This document shows positions 1-7,049 of a stretch of DNA of 17,399 nucleotides, piece after piece; position 1 is the stretch's first letter, and the number at the start of each line of letters is the position of its first letter. The notes beneath the pieces were generated by a model that was not told the DNA's origin, did not search any database, and saw nothing but the letters and a program-made list of their open reading frames with translations. The position numbers and the translations under genes are program-made. This stretch comes from Clostridium sp. UBA3947 (GTDB lineage Bacteria; Bacillota; Clostridia; Clostridiales; Clostridiaceae), in contig DGDR01000194.1 in NCBI GenBank assembly GCA_002385545.1, positions 1 to 17,399 of the forward strand, read 5' to 3'.

Positions 1-23
1 TTCAACTATAAGGAGGGGGTTCT

Positions 24-1652
24 ATGAAGGCTTCTGAAGCAATTGTTAAGTGTCTTCAAGAAGAAAAAGTAGATGTTGTTTTTGGATATCCTGGTGCTGC
101 TGTAATCCCTATCTATGAGGAGCTAAGAAAAAGCAATATACAGCACATATTAGTTAGGCATGAGCAAGGAGCTGGTCATTGTGCCAGCGGATATGCAAGA
201 GCTACCGGTAAGGTTGGGGTTTGCTTAGTTACTTCTGGTCCAGGAGCAACTAATGTGATTACTGCAGTAGCAACAGCATATATGGATTCTATACCGTTAG
301 TAATATTAACAGGTCAGGTTAACACTTACCAAATAGGTAAGGACGTTTTCCAAGAGGCTGATATAACTGGTTCCACAGAGCCTTTTACTAAGCATAATTA
401 CTTAATAAAGGATGAAAATGATATTCCTCGAATTATAAAGGAAGCCTTTTATATAGCTAGGACTGGTAGACCAGGTCCTGTTTTAATTGATATTCCTATG
501 GATTTACAAAACAAGGAAATAGATTTCGATTATTCCATGGAAATAAATATAAGAGGCTATAAGCCTACAACCGTTGGCCATATTCTTCAAATTAAAAAGG
601 TTATAGAAAAATTAAATAATTGCCAACGTCCTCTTGTTTGTGTAGGCGGAGGAGTAGCCTGCTCTAATGCTAGAGAGGAACTAAAGAGCTTCCTACAGCT
701 ATCTAAGCTTCCAGTAGTACATACCTTAATGGGCAAAGATGCTGTTCCTAGTGATTATGAGCATTATCTAGGTATGGTAGGAATGCATGGAATTCCTCTG
801 GCTAATAAGGCAGCTTCTAAAGCTGATGTTATTTTAAATATCGGTAGCCGTTTTGGAGATAGAGCCATTAACCCTTTCACCAACGGTACACCAAAGGATA
901 TTATTCACATAGACATTGACCCAGCAGAAATAGGTAAGAATCTAAACTCACTGATACCAGTAGTAGGTGATGCTAAGGACATTTTATCTCAGCTTAACAG
1001 TATGATTACTCCATTAGACATTGATGACTGGCTAAAGGAGCTTAAGGAATTAAAGGAAAAGGACTTAGCTACTAGAGAATCTAATAATGAGAGCAAAGCT
1101 GCAACTGGCTTTAATCCTAAGGAAGCTGTTAAATTTATGTCTGCTAATTCTGAAGATGATACCATATTGGTGTCTGACGTAGGCCAAAATCAAATGTGGG
1201 CTTCTAGACATTTTGATATGGTAAATAATCGTTTATTCTTTACCTCTGGAGGCTTAGGTACAATGGGCTACTCTCTTCCAGCAGCTATTGGTGCAAAAAT
1301 AGCCTGTCCAAATCGAAGAGTAATAGTTACAGTGGGCGATGGTGCTTTTCAAATGTCTTTACAGGAGCTTGGCACTATTTTGAACTATAATGTAAATTTA
1401 ATCATAGTAGTCTTCAATAATAATGGCTTAGGTATGGTTAGGGAGCTTCAAAACAAAGTTTATAAGAACACCTATGGTGTAGATATAGAATATAATCCTG
1501 ATTTTACAAAAATAGCAGAAGCTTACGGATTAAATTGGAGAAAGGTATACAACAATTCAGAGTTTAATGAAGCTTTTCTCTTTGCTAAAGAGCAGCAAAA
1601 GGCTACTCTCATCGAGTGTATAGTTGATGCTAACATAAGAACACTTTTATAA
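24..1652 (+). CDS. ilvB: Acetolactate synthase large (catalytic) subunit, copy 1
   Basis: ThDP-dependent enzyme condensing two pyruvates to acetolactate, or pyruvate with 2-ketobutyrate, in valine/leucine/isoleucine synthesis. The 542-residue protein has the catalytic Glu47 in RHEQGAGH, the substrate/FAD motif IGKDVFQEAD (104-113), and the ThDP/Mg motif beginning GDG at 438-440 with NN at 465-466. An AAGGAGGGGG ribosome site lies at 10-19, correctly spaced for ATG 24. The ilvN gene follows 16 bases after the stop, so the two are surely one operon encoding the two-subunit enzyme. Two oddities: the position usually occupied by Trp in RQWQ is Leu475 (MVRELQ), and the protein stops at IECIVDANIRTLL without the usual C-terminal tail (compare the second copy, which continues with PMVAPGAP). 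The promoter and any leader lie outside the window. Family assignment is secure; substrate preference is inference. Confidence 0.95.
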   Translation: MKASEAIVKCLQEEKVDVVFGYPGAAVIPIYEELRKSNIQHILVRHEQGAGHCASGYARATGKVGVCLVTSGPGATNVITAVATAYMDSIPLVILTGQVNTYQIGKDVFQEADITGSTEPFTKHNYLIKDENDIPRIIKEAFYIARTGRPGPVLIDIPMDLQNKEIDFDYSMEINIRGYKPTTVGHILQIKKVIEKLNNCQRPLVCVGGGVACSNAREELKSFLQLSKLPVVHTLMGKDAVPSDYEHYLGMVGMHGIPLANKAASKADVILNIGSRFGDRAINPFTNGTPKDIIHIDIDPAEIGKNLNSLIPVVGDAKDILSQLNSMITPLDIDDWLKELKELKEKDLATRESNNESKAATGFNPKEAVKFMSANSEDDTILVSDVGQNQMWASRHFDMVNNRLFFTSGGLGTMGYSLPAAIGAKIACPNRRVIVTVGDGAFQMSLQELGTILNYNVNLIIVVFNNNGLGMVRELQNKVYKNTYGVDIEYNPDFTKIAEAYGLNWRKVYNNSEFNEAFLFAKEQQKATLIECIVDANIRTLL

Positions 1653-1668
1653 TAAGGGGGTTTTTAAA

Positions 1669-2157
1669 ATTAAAAGGCATGTCTTATCCATATTAGTTGA
1701 AAACCACTTCGGTGTTCTAAGTAAAATAACTGGCCTTTTTAGCCGAAGAGGATATAATATAGAAAGTTTGACTGTAGGAACCACAGAGGATCCTACCATT
1801 TCTAGAATTACTATTGTAGCTCCTGGTGACGAGATGGTGCTAGAGCAAATTGTAAAGCAATTAAATAAATTAATTGATGTTATCAAGGTGCAGGAAATTG
1901 ATATGAGCAACGCTGTTTCTAGAGAAATTGCTTTAATAAAGGTAAGCTCAAGCGCAAGCAATCGTTCTTCTATTATAGAAATAGTAAATATCTTCCGATC
2001 AAACATTATAGACATCAATGAAAAAAGCATGATTATAGAAGCTACTGGTGATTCAAAAAAGATTTCTGCCATTATTGAAATGCTAAAGCCTTTTGGTATT
2101 ATAGAACTTATTAGAACAGGTTTAACAGCTTTAAATAGAGGCAGTAAAGCTATTTAA
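1669..2157 (+). CDS. ilvN: Acetolactate synthase small (regulatory) subunit, apparent ATT start
   Basis: The regulatory subunit of acetolactate synthase, which binds the catalytic subunit and normally confers valine feedback. Reading from 1669 gives 162 residues, the family's usual size, with the hallmark N-terminal ACT domain (KRHVLSILVENHFGVLSK, then LFSRRGYNIESLTVG) and a second domain running to the end. The first in-frame ATG is at 1768 and would delete the first 33 residues, including most of the ACT domain. No ATG, GTG or TTG lies at the expected position; the codon exactly where Met should be (before KRHVLS) is ATT at 1669-1671. AAGGGGG sits at 1654-1660 with an 8-base spacer, which supports initiation there. 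ATT is a rare but known start (for example infC). An ATG-to-ATT mutation or sequencing error is the alternative. A terminator follows the gene. Confidence 0.9.
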   Translation: MKRHVLSILVENHFGVLSKITGLFSRRGYNIESLTVGTTEDPTISRITIVAPGDEMVLEQIVKQLNKLIDVIKVQEIDMSNAVSREIALIKVSSSASNRSSIIEIVNIFRSNIIDINEKSMIIEATGDSKKISAIIEMLKPFGIIELIRTGLTALNRGSKAI

Positions 2158-2218
2158 AAGGTAGAGATTATTAAGTATATTCTGCCAGTGAAAATTGAAT
2201 TTCTTATATAAAATTCAC

Positions 2219-2256
2219 AAGGGCTGAGAACTAAATTGTTCTACAGCCCTTTTTCC
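2219..2256 (+). terminator. Terminator of ilvB-ilvN
   Basis: An inverted repeat, AGGGCTG-A-GAAC / GTTC-TA-CAGCCCT, is followed by TTTTT. It lies 60 bases after the ilvN stop and between convergent genes. On the minus strand the hairpin lacks a good U-run, so it would stop the CHR-transporter transcript less well. Confidence 0.8.
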
Positions 2257-2277
2257 ACATTATTTACATCCTATTAA

Positions 2278-2796
2278 TTAATATAAAATGGCTCCTGCTA
2301 TACCGGAGACCACAATCATTATAATTGGGTCAACCTTAAACTTAAAGGTGGCTATAAAAACCACTGCAAAAATTATTATACTTTTATAATCGATAAAGGA
2401 TTCACCTATTAATGATATAGCTGCAGCGGCAATCAAACCAATTACTACTGGCCTCAAGCCTGAAAGAGCAGCCTCCATATACTTATTGCCCTTAAACTTT
2501 AAGAAAAACTTGCAAATTATTAGCATAATAACAAAGGAAGGTAATACTACGCCAAAAGTAGCCATCACTGAGCCTAATACTCCTCCAGTCTTATAACCTA
2601 TGTATGTAGCTGAGTTAATGGATATTGGTCCTGGAGTAGATTGTGAAATGGCTACAATATCTATAAATTCCTTTTGACTAATCCAGTGGTTAATATCTAC
2701 TACTTCTTTTTCAATCATAGGCAGCATAGCATAGCCACCACCAAAGCTAAATAGGCCTATCTTTATAAAGGATAATAATAATTGTAAATATATCAT
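2278..2796 (-). CDS. Half-size CHR-family (chromate-type) transporter, second subunit
   Basis: A 172-residue membrane protein with a single CHR domain. Family motifs are visible: FSFGGGYAMLPMIEKEVV near residues 17-34, SQSTPGPISINSATYIGYK in the middle, then several hydrophobic helices to the end. Short CHR proteins normally come as a pair of unequal halves that together correspond to one long ChrA transporter, and the partner lies directly upstream. The partner's stop and this start share a base (TGATG at 2794-2798), indicating translational coupling; GGAAGG precedes the ATG. Chromate export is the named family activity, but in anaerobes without other metal-resistance genes the natural substrate is uncertain. 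There is no resistance regulator beside it. Confidence 0.88.
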   Translation of the reverse strand: MIYLQLLLSFIKIGLFSFGGGYAMLPMIEKEVVDINHWISQKEFIDIVAISQSTPGPISINSATYIGYKTGGVLGSVMATFGVVLPSFVIMLIICKFFLKFKGNKYMEAALSGLRPVVIGLIAAAAISLIGESFIDYKSIIIFAVVFIATFKFKVDPIIMIVVSGIAGAILY

Positions 2797-3338
2797 CAAG
2801 CCTTCCTTCCCTTTCTTGAATAATATACTATTCCTCCTACTGCTGCTATCAATATTATATAGATGGGAGATAGATCTACAAAAGCAACTAATATTGCAGC
2901 TATTATTGGAATAATTACATTTTTTCTATTAACCTTAGCATTTTTAGCCATAGAGTAAATAGGAGATGCTATTAGAGCCACTACTGCTGGTCTTAGGCCT
3001 TTAAATATACTCTCCACCAAAGGATTATCCTTAATTCCAATAAAAAATACTGCCACTAATAAAATTATTAGAAAAGAAGGCATAACCGTTCCTAATGTAG
3101 TAGCTATACTCCCACTGATACCTGCTGTTTTATAGCCTACAAAGACAGCGGTGTTTACTGCTAAGGGACCTGGGGATGATTGGGCTAAGGCTAGCATATC
3201 CACAAACTCTTCCTTGTCCACCCATTTTTTATTATCCACTACCTCTTTTTGAATGAGAGCTACCATGGCATAGCCACCACCTAAGGTAAAGGCCCCTATC
3301 TTAAAAAAAGAAATAAACATCTCCAAGTGCTTTTTCAA
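2796..3338 (-). CDS. Half-size CHR-family (chromate-type) transporter, first subunit
   Basis: A 180-residue single CHR-domain membrane protein, homologous to the following gene: FTLGGGYAMVALIQKEVV near the N-terminus, AQSSPGPLAVNTAVFVGYK in the middle, then hydrophobic helices. I place the start at TTG 3336-3338 because GGAGGTG (3345-3351) lies six bases before it. A TTG at 3353 would overlap that ribosome site and add five residues. The gene heads a two-gene unit and overlaps its partner by one base. The promoter at 3374-3402 contains a small inverted repeat over the -10. The two half-transporters are expected to act as a heteromeric pair. Confidence 0.88.
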   Translation of the reverse strand: MKKHLEMFISFFKIGAFTLGGGYAMVALIQKEVVDNKKWVDKEEFVDMLALAQSSPGPLAVNTAVFVGYKTAGISGSIATTLGTVMPSFLIILLVAVFFIGIKDNPLVESIFKGLRPAVVALIASPIYSMAKNAKVNRKNVIIPIIAAILVAFVDLSPIYIILIAAVGGIVYYSRKGRKA

Positions 3339-3373
3339 AAAATACACCTCCAAGAATTACTACAGATAAGGTA

Positions 3374-3402
3374 ATCTTATCATTTATATGTTGAAATATC
3401 AA
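3374..3402 (-). promoter_or_regulatory. Promoter of the CHR transporter pair, with inverted repeat
   Basis: On the minus strand: TTGATA (3397-3402), a 17-base spacer, then TAAGAT (3374-3379) preceded by TGA, close to an extended -10. GATAAG-N5-CTTATC (3365-3381) overlaps the -10 and could be a repressor site. The promoter is predicted from sequence; the repressor role is speculative. Confidence 0.55.
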
Positions 3403-3439
3403 ATTAACATTTTAGCAAATTATTCTTATTAATTAGCCC

Positions 3440-3468
3440 TTGCATTTTTAAAAATTCCATAGTAGAAT
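3440..3468 (+). promoter_or_regulatory. Promoter of the tRNA-Ala gene
   Basis: TTGCAT (3440-3445), a 17-base spacer and TAGAAT (3463-3468) place the transcript start a few bases before the tRNA 5' end at 3481. Together with the terminator just after the tRNA, this makes it a one-gene transcription unit. Confidence 0.65.
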
Positions 3469-3480
3469 ATTATTGTTCTT

Positions 3481-3556
3481 GGGGATATGGCGAAGTTGGG
3501 ATCGCGTCTGAATGGCATTCAGAAGGCCAGGGGTTCGAATCCCCTTATCTCCACCA
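3481..3556 (+). tRNA. tRNA-Ala (anticodon GGC)
   Basis: A complete 76-base cloverleaf with CCA encoded. The acceptor stem GGGGATA/TATCTCC includes G3-U70, the universal alanine identity pair. The D stem is GCGA/TCGC with G18G19; the anticodon stem is TCTGA/TCAGA with loop ATGGCAT, giving anticodon GGC (codon GCC, and GCU by wobble). The variable loop is five bases and the T arm is AGGGG-TTCGAAT-CCCCT. Discriminator A73, G20 and the G15-C48 pair are all present, so it should be functional. The D stem GCGA/TCGC and the A/T-rich lower acceptor differ from the common tRNA-Ala(TGC) type. Confidence 0.95.
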
Positions 3557-3559
3557 GAG

Positions 3560-3590
3560 AGTCAGTAGTAAAAGCTACTGACTTTTTTCT
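3560..3590 (+). terminator. Terminator of the tRNA-Ala gene
   Basis: A perfect hairpin, AGTCAGTAG / CTACTGACT (3560-3568 and 3575-3583) with a six-base loop, followed by a T-run. It begins four bases after the tRNA 3' end. Confidence 0.85.
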
Positions 3591-3597
3591 TTTTCCA

Positions 3598-4218
3598 CTA
3601 ATTTAAATATTTCCTACACTTTTTAGTAAAAAGCTCTACATTTTTTCTTTCCTCTTCAGCCTTTTCAGGTGACATATTACCTCTTCCTAGGCGGTCACAT
3701 AAAGAAAATAAGGATATTTCATCCAAATCAACTTCTGATAACATACCTCTTATATCAGAAAAAGGAAGATTCTTGGCAATAAATAAAGGCTGCATGTGCC
3801 ATCTTACAATAGCAGCTACTTCATTAATAAAATCTTCATCGGAAGTAACTTCTCTTAAGAATTTTTCTGTTAATTCCCTTCCAACCTTATCATGATCGTA
3901 GGAAGTAATTCTTCCCTTTCTTAGCTTGGTAGTAGGTGCTTTTCCAATGTCATGTAGAAGAGTGGCCCACATAAATACTTCCGGCTTCTTACTCTTAGCT
4001 CTTCTCTTGGCCCCTTCATCTACCACCATCATAGTATGATTCCAAACATTACCCTCAGGATGATGGACTAAATTCTGTGGTGTATCCTTTAGTGAATATA
4101 GCATATTATACGGATATTCCTTAAAGGCATTTTCTTTGGAGATGCTATTTAAAAATTCAGAAGGCTTTAAATCTTCCATTAAGTGCTTTGATATTTCTTC
4201 AAAGTATTCTCTCTCCAT
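3598..4218 (-). CDS. HD-domain hydrolase (HDIG type)
   Basis: A 206-residue soluble protein of the HD metal-dependent phosphohydrolase superfamily. The metal-ligand pattern is visible: His61 (VWNHTMMVV), His89-Asp90 (LLHDIGKAPT), His109 and Asp110 (SYDHDKVG), His141 (RWHMQP) and a late Asp175 (SLCDRLGRG). The HPEGN-N-H opening and the C-terminal half resemble the HD domain of bacterial CCA-adding enzymes, but the nucleotidyltransferase part is absent, so this is a stand-alone HD protein. Its substrate cannot be told from sequence; a nucleotide or 2',3'-cyclic phosphate is plausible. AAGGGG precedes ATG 4218. It runs convergently to the tRNA-Ala gene and lies downstream of the LCP gene, separated by a strong hairpin. 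Confidence 0.85.
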   Translation of the reverse strand: MEREYFEEISKHLMEDLKPSEFLNSISKENAFKEYPYNMLYSLKDTPQNLVHHPEGNVWNHTMMVVDEGAKRRAKSKKPEVFMWATLLHDIGKAPTTKLRKGRITSYDHDKVGRELTEKFLREVTSDEDFINEVAAIVRWHMQPLFIAKNLPFSDIRGMLSEVDLDEISLFSLCDRLGRGNMSPEKAEEERKNVELFTKKCRKYLN

Positions 4219-4234
4219 ATTCTATTTCCCCTTC

Positions 4235-4272
4235 AAAAATAATAAGGAGCTATAAGCTCCTTATTATTTTTT
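4235..4272 (-). terminator. Strong terminator between the LCP and HD genes
   Basis: A near-perfect inverted repeat of about 17 bp: AATAATAAGGAGCT (to 4251), loop ATA (4252-4254), AGCTCCTTATTATT (from 4255), with A and T runs outside. It could work in either direction. Here it would end the minus-strand LCP transcript 38 bases after that gene's stop. Confidence 0.8.
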
Positions 4273-4309
4273 GCTTCATTAATTTTTTCATACCTTTTAA
4301 TTCACCAAT

Positions 4310-5752
4310 TTAGCCCAAAGGTGGTTGTCCACTATTTTTATCTTCCCTTTGCTCTCCTTCATTACTATCGGGTACATTAATGTCAGAATCACCATTTCCA
4401 CCATCTGGCTCCTTTGGAGGTACCTCTTGACCTCCTCCACTGTTATTATCCTTAGGCTCATTAGTTCCAGTATTATTATCTACTACCGGTGTCTCCTTCT
4501 TATCAGTATTTGGGTTATTTGTACTTGGAGAAGTCTTTCCTGTATCTATATTATCCTTTTGGTTATTAACAGGCTTAGTTGGTGTATTTGTAGTGGTTTT
4601 ATCCTTATTGTCTGTGCTTATTCCCTTATTGCCTGTAGTTGTACCTTTATTATTGCTTACAGGCTCCTTTGAGCCTTTTTCTGTAGCCACGCTTCTTCCC
4701 AAATAACCGTCTATTATAGCTTTAGCTGCTTCTAAGTCAAGCTCGTCCACATTTGGCTCCTTATCAATGAAAATGAAATCATTCATAACCTTAGCATTTT
4801 GCTCCTTATCTAGCAGTAGAAGCCACTCTCCTTTATAGTATCCTCCCCAGCTTAATTCTGTCATAGGCATCTGTAGCTGTTCAATATGCAAATTATCAAA
4901 CTTTGATACAGTGTAAGCATAATTTAAAAGCATCTCTGGCTTTATGTTAGTGGTTACACAATTTAAAATAGAATTCATAACTTTTGGGTAGTTTACTACG
5001 CTAGTTTTCAAGAGCTTGTTAGCTAATATGGATAAAACTTCTCTTTGTCTTTCTGTTCTACGATAATCAGAGTCATTATATCTAATTCTTGAATAAACTA
5101 AGGCTTGTTGTCCATCTAGCTTTTGGTAACCTGCCTTTGTTAAAGGTGGTGACTTAACTTCTCTAGTTTCTCCTATATATTTGTTCAGCTCCTTACGCTC
5201 AGATTCTGAAACATCTACCTCTATACCACCAACGGCATCAATAATATCCTCAAAGCCATGAAAATCTACAACTATATATTTATCTAGCTTAATTCTAAAG
5301 TTGGCTTCTATAGTTTTCATCAATAATTGTGGTCCACCGTTAGCAAAAGCTGCATTAATTTTTGCTGTTTTATACTTTGGTATATCCACATAAGAGTCTC
5401 TCATAATTGATGTCAATTTTACCTTTTCATTATTGCTATCTATAGTAAGGATTATCATAGCATCTGATCTTGAAGGCTCTTTTGAATCCCTTGCATCTAT
5501 ACCAATGAGCAAAATATTAGTTATTCCTTTTACCTCATTATACAAGGGAGCATCTATCTCCACATCACTTAAGTCCACTTCATCCCCATAAGGATTATTA
5601 TTGCTTGCTACATATATTTTCTTATATATATGTAAGTAAATACCTGTTATTGTCAAAACAATAGCTAATAAAAATATACCTATACCAAGGGCAATCTTCT
5701 TGCTTCTGCTTAGCTTTCTTTTTCTTTTGCCTTTTATCTTAAATAAATTCAT
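4310..5752 (-). CDS. LCP-family (LytR-CpsA-Psr) cell-wall glycopolymer transferase with long disordered tail
   Basis: LCP enzymes transfer teichoic-acid or polysaccharide precursors from a lipid carrier to peptidoglycan, outside the membrane. The 480-residue protein has a basic N-terminus (KGKRKRKLSRSKK), one membrane helix at about 20-42, and the LCP domain from about 77 to 250. Its conserved residues are visible: IGIDARD (84-89), SRSD (94-97), SIMRDSYVDIP (115-125) and SRIRYNDSDYRRTERQR (221-237), the pyrophosphate-binding arginines. From about 354 to the end the protein is Asn/Thr/Gly/Pro/Glu-rich, low in complexity and hydrophilic, without a sorting signal. ATG 5752 is chosen because GGAGG (5761-5765) is 8 bases upstream; ATG 5758 is too close. 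It forms a single-gene unit divergent from the NusG_II gene. Confidence 0.92.
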   Translation of the reverse strand: MNLFKIKGKRKRKLSRSKKIALGIGIFLLAIVLTITGIYLHIYKKIYVASNNNPYGDEVDLSDVEIDAPLYNEVKGITNILLIGIDARDSKEPSRSDAMIILTIDSNNEKVKLTSIMRDSYVDIPKYKTAKINAAFANGGPQLLMKTIEANFRIKLDKYIVVDFHGFEDIIDAVGGIEVDVSESERKELNKYIGETREVKSPPLTKAGYQKLDGQQALVYSRIRYNDSDYRRTERQREVLSILANKLLKTSVVNYPKVMNSILNCVTTNIKPEMLLNYAYTVSKFDNLHIEQLQMPMTELSWGGYYKGEWLLLLDKEQNAKVMNDFIFIDKEPNVDELDLEAAKAIIDGYLGRSVATEKGSKEPVSNNKGTTTGNKGISTDNKDKTTTNTPTKPVNNQKDNIDTGKTSPSTNNPNTDKKETPVVDNNTGTNEPKDNNSGGGQEVPPKEPDGGNGDSDINVPDSNEGEQREDKNSGQPPLG

Positions 5753-5758
5753 TCCCAT

Positions 5759-6056
5759 CCCCTCCGTTTAATAGCTACATAATATATACGCAAATAAAAT
5801 TTGATTGTTACAAAAAAAATTAATAGATTTTTTCTTATTCAACTTATTAATTATAATACAAATTTTCTTAGTAATCTATAGAGTATATTTGTTAATAAAA
5901 TGTTAATTATTTGCTACTGTTAATTTACTTTTTATATTATATTTTATTCTTATTAAAATTTATTATATAAGCAATTATTTTAACATAGACTTTTATGTCT
6001 AATTAAAGTAGAATAGTTATTATCATTAGTATCCATAGCTCATGGGAGGATTTATT
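5759..6056. other. AT-rich divergent intergenic region
   Basis: Almost 300 bases of very AT-rich DNA between two divergent genes, so it must hold both promoters. A TATAAT on the minus strand (5850-5855) and a TAGAAT on the plus strand (6009-6014) are candidate -10 boxes, but neither has a convincing -35. The ribosome site GGGAGG at 6044-6049 serves the gene to the right. I see no open reading frame, RNA gene or clear operator here. Confidence 0.5.
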
Positions 6057-6431
6057 ATGAAGCTTAAAAAGTACGACTATGTTATATTTGCTATTTTAGC
6101 TTTAATAACCATAGCTTCAATAGCCATTCCATTTATTTTTAGCAAGGATTATAGTAATGCTTTAGTTGTAATTAAGGTTAATGGGGCAGAATACAAAACC
6201 ATTCCCTTAAATACTAACAGCTCAGTGCCTGTAAATATAAATGGTAATTATAATTTGATTAAGGTTGAAGACGGCAAGGTTCGTATTGAAGACGCCAATT
6301 GTCCTGATAAGCTTTGTGTGAGAAGTGGTTCCGTTTCAAGACCAGGTAAACCCTTGGTATGCCTACCTCACAAACTTACTGTGGAAATTGAAGGCATAGA
6401 CAATGATAATGATGAAATAGATGTTTACTAA
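6057..6431 (+). CDS. NusG domain II-containing membrane-anchored protein
   Basis: A 124-residue protein of the NusG_II (DUF1312) type, common in Clostridia. One N-terminal membrane helix (about 8-28) is followed by an extracytoplasmic beta-rich domain with the family cysteine motif: NCPDKLC (Cys82 and Cys87) and VCLPHKL (Cys102). ATG 6057 fits GGGAGG at 6044-6049; the ATG at 6042 would overlap that ribosome site. The biochemical role is not established. Despite the name, it lacks the NusG transcription-factor N-terminal domain. It overlaps no gene but lies 13 bases before the Gx transporter, its usual partner, and is clearly co-transcribed with it. Confidence 0.88.
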   Translation: MKLKKYDYVIFAILALITIASIAIPFIFSKDYSNALVVIKVNGAEYKTIPLNTNSSVPVNINGNYNLIKVEDGKVRIEDANCPDKLCVRSGSVSRPGKPLVCLPHKLTVEIEGIDNDNDEIDVY

Positions 6432-6444
6432 AGGAAGTGAAGCT

Positions 6445-6969
6445 ATGAAGAAAATACAAAAACTCACTTTTATTGCTGTATTGGTAGCTCAGGCCTTAAT
6501 ACTACATATAATCGAAGATATGCTTCCAGTAATTTTTATAACCCCTGGAGCCAAATTAGGCTTGTCAAATATAATAACTTTGACATCCTTATATATGCTA
6601 GGTTTTAAGGATACCTTTGCTGTGTTAATGCTAAGAATAATACTAAATGGCTTACTGGCCCCTAATCCTTCAGGTATGATATACAGCTTAACTGGAGGTG
6701 TATTAAGCCTGCTAGCTATGCAGGTTACCAAGGCTATAGGTAAGGAAAATGTTAGCCTTATAGGTGTCAGCGTGTCAGGAGCCTTCTTCCATAATGTTGG
6801 TCAGATTATTGCTTCTTCTATTATTATAGAAAATATAAACATTGTGTTGTATCTTCCTGCCTTAACCTTAGCTGGTGTTGGTACTGGTATCTTTGTTGCT
6901 ATAACCTCTAACTATTTGTTAAAGGCCCTTAAGAAGCTTCCATTTTACAATAGTCTTGTAGACTATTAG
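6445..6969 (+). CDS. Gx transporter family protein (often annotated heptaprenyl diphosphate synthase component I)
   Basis: A 174-residue membrane protein with five or six hydrophobic helices and the family's features: LILHIIEDMLP near residues 18-28, PGAKLGLSNIITL (34-46), RIILNG (64-69) and FFHNVGQI (113-120). The fold resembles ECF-type substrate-binding subunits; the label heptaprenyl synthase component I is historic and doubtful. AAGGAAG lies just before ATG 6445, better than the ATG at 6421 inside the preceding gene. In many Clostridia this pair sits with prenyl synthase, ApbE or Rnf genes, none of which are present here. The substrate is unknown; a quinone- or isoprenoid-linked role is only inference. 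Confidence 0.85.
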   Translation: MKKIQKLTFIAVLVAQALILHIIEDMLPVIFITPGAKLGLSNIITLTSLYMLGFKDTFAVLMLRIILNGLLAPNPSGMIYSLTGGVLSLLAMQVTKAIGKENVSLIGVSVSGAFFHNVGQIIASSIIIENINIVLYLPALTLAGVGTGIFVAITSNYLLKALKKLPFYNSLVDY

Positions 6970-7049
6970 CCTATACACCTTGAATATTTTTATAGGGTAC
7001 AGGTTATATTAATATCAATAGATCATCTAGACGGAAGGTGAAGGAAGCC

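Noticed and set aside
1647..2072. Minus-strand reading frame of 141 codons across ilvN
   Set aside because: It lies antisense to a gene with clear ACT-domain homology and has no ribosome site or family resemblance.
4325..4672. Plus-strand reading frame of 115 codons opposite the LCP tail
   Set aside because: It is a shadow of the low-complexity coding tail on the other strand and is rich in Ile/Ser/Leu only by codon complement.
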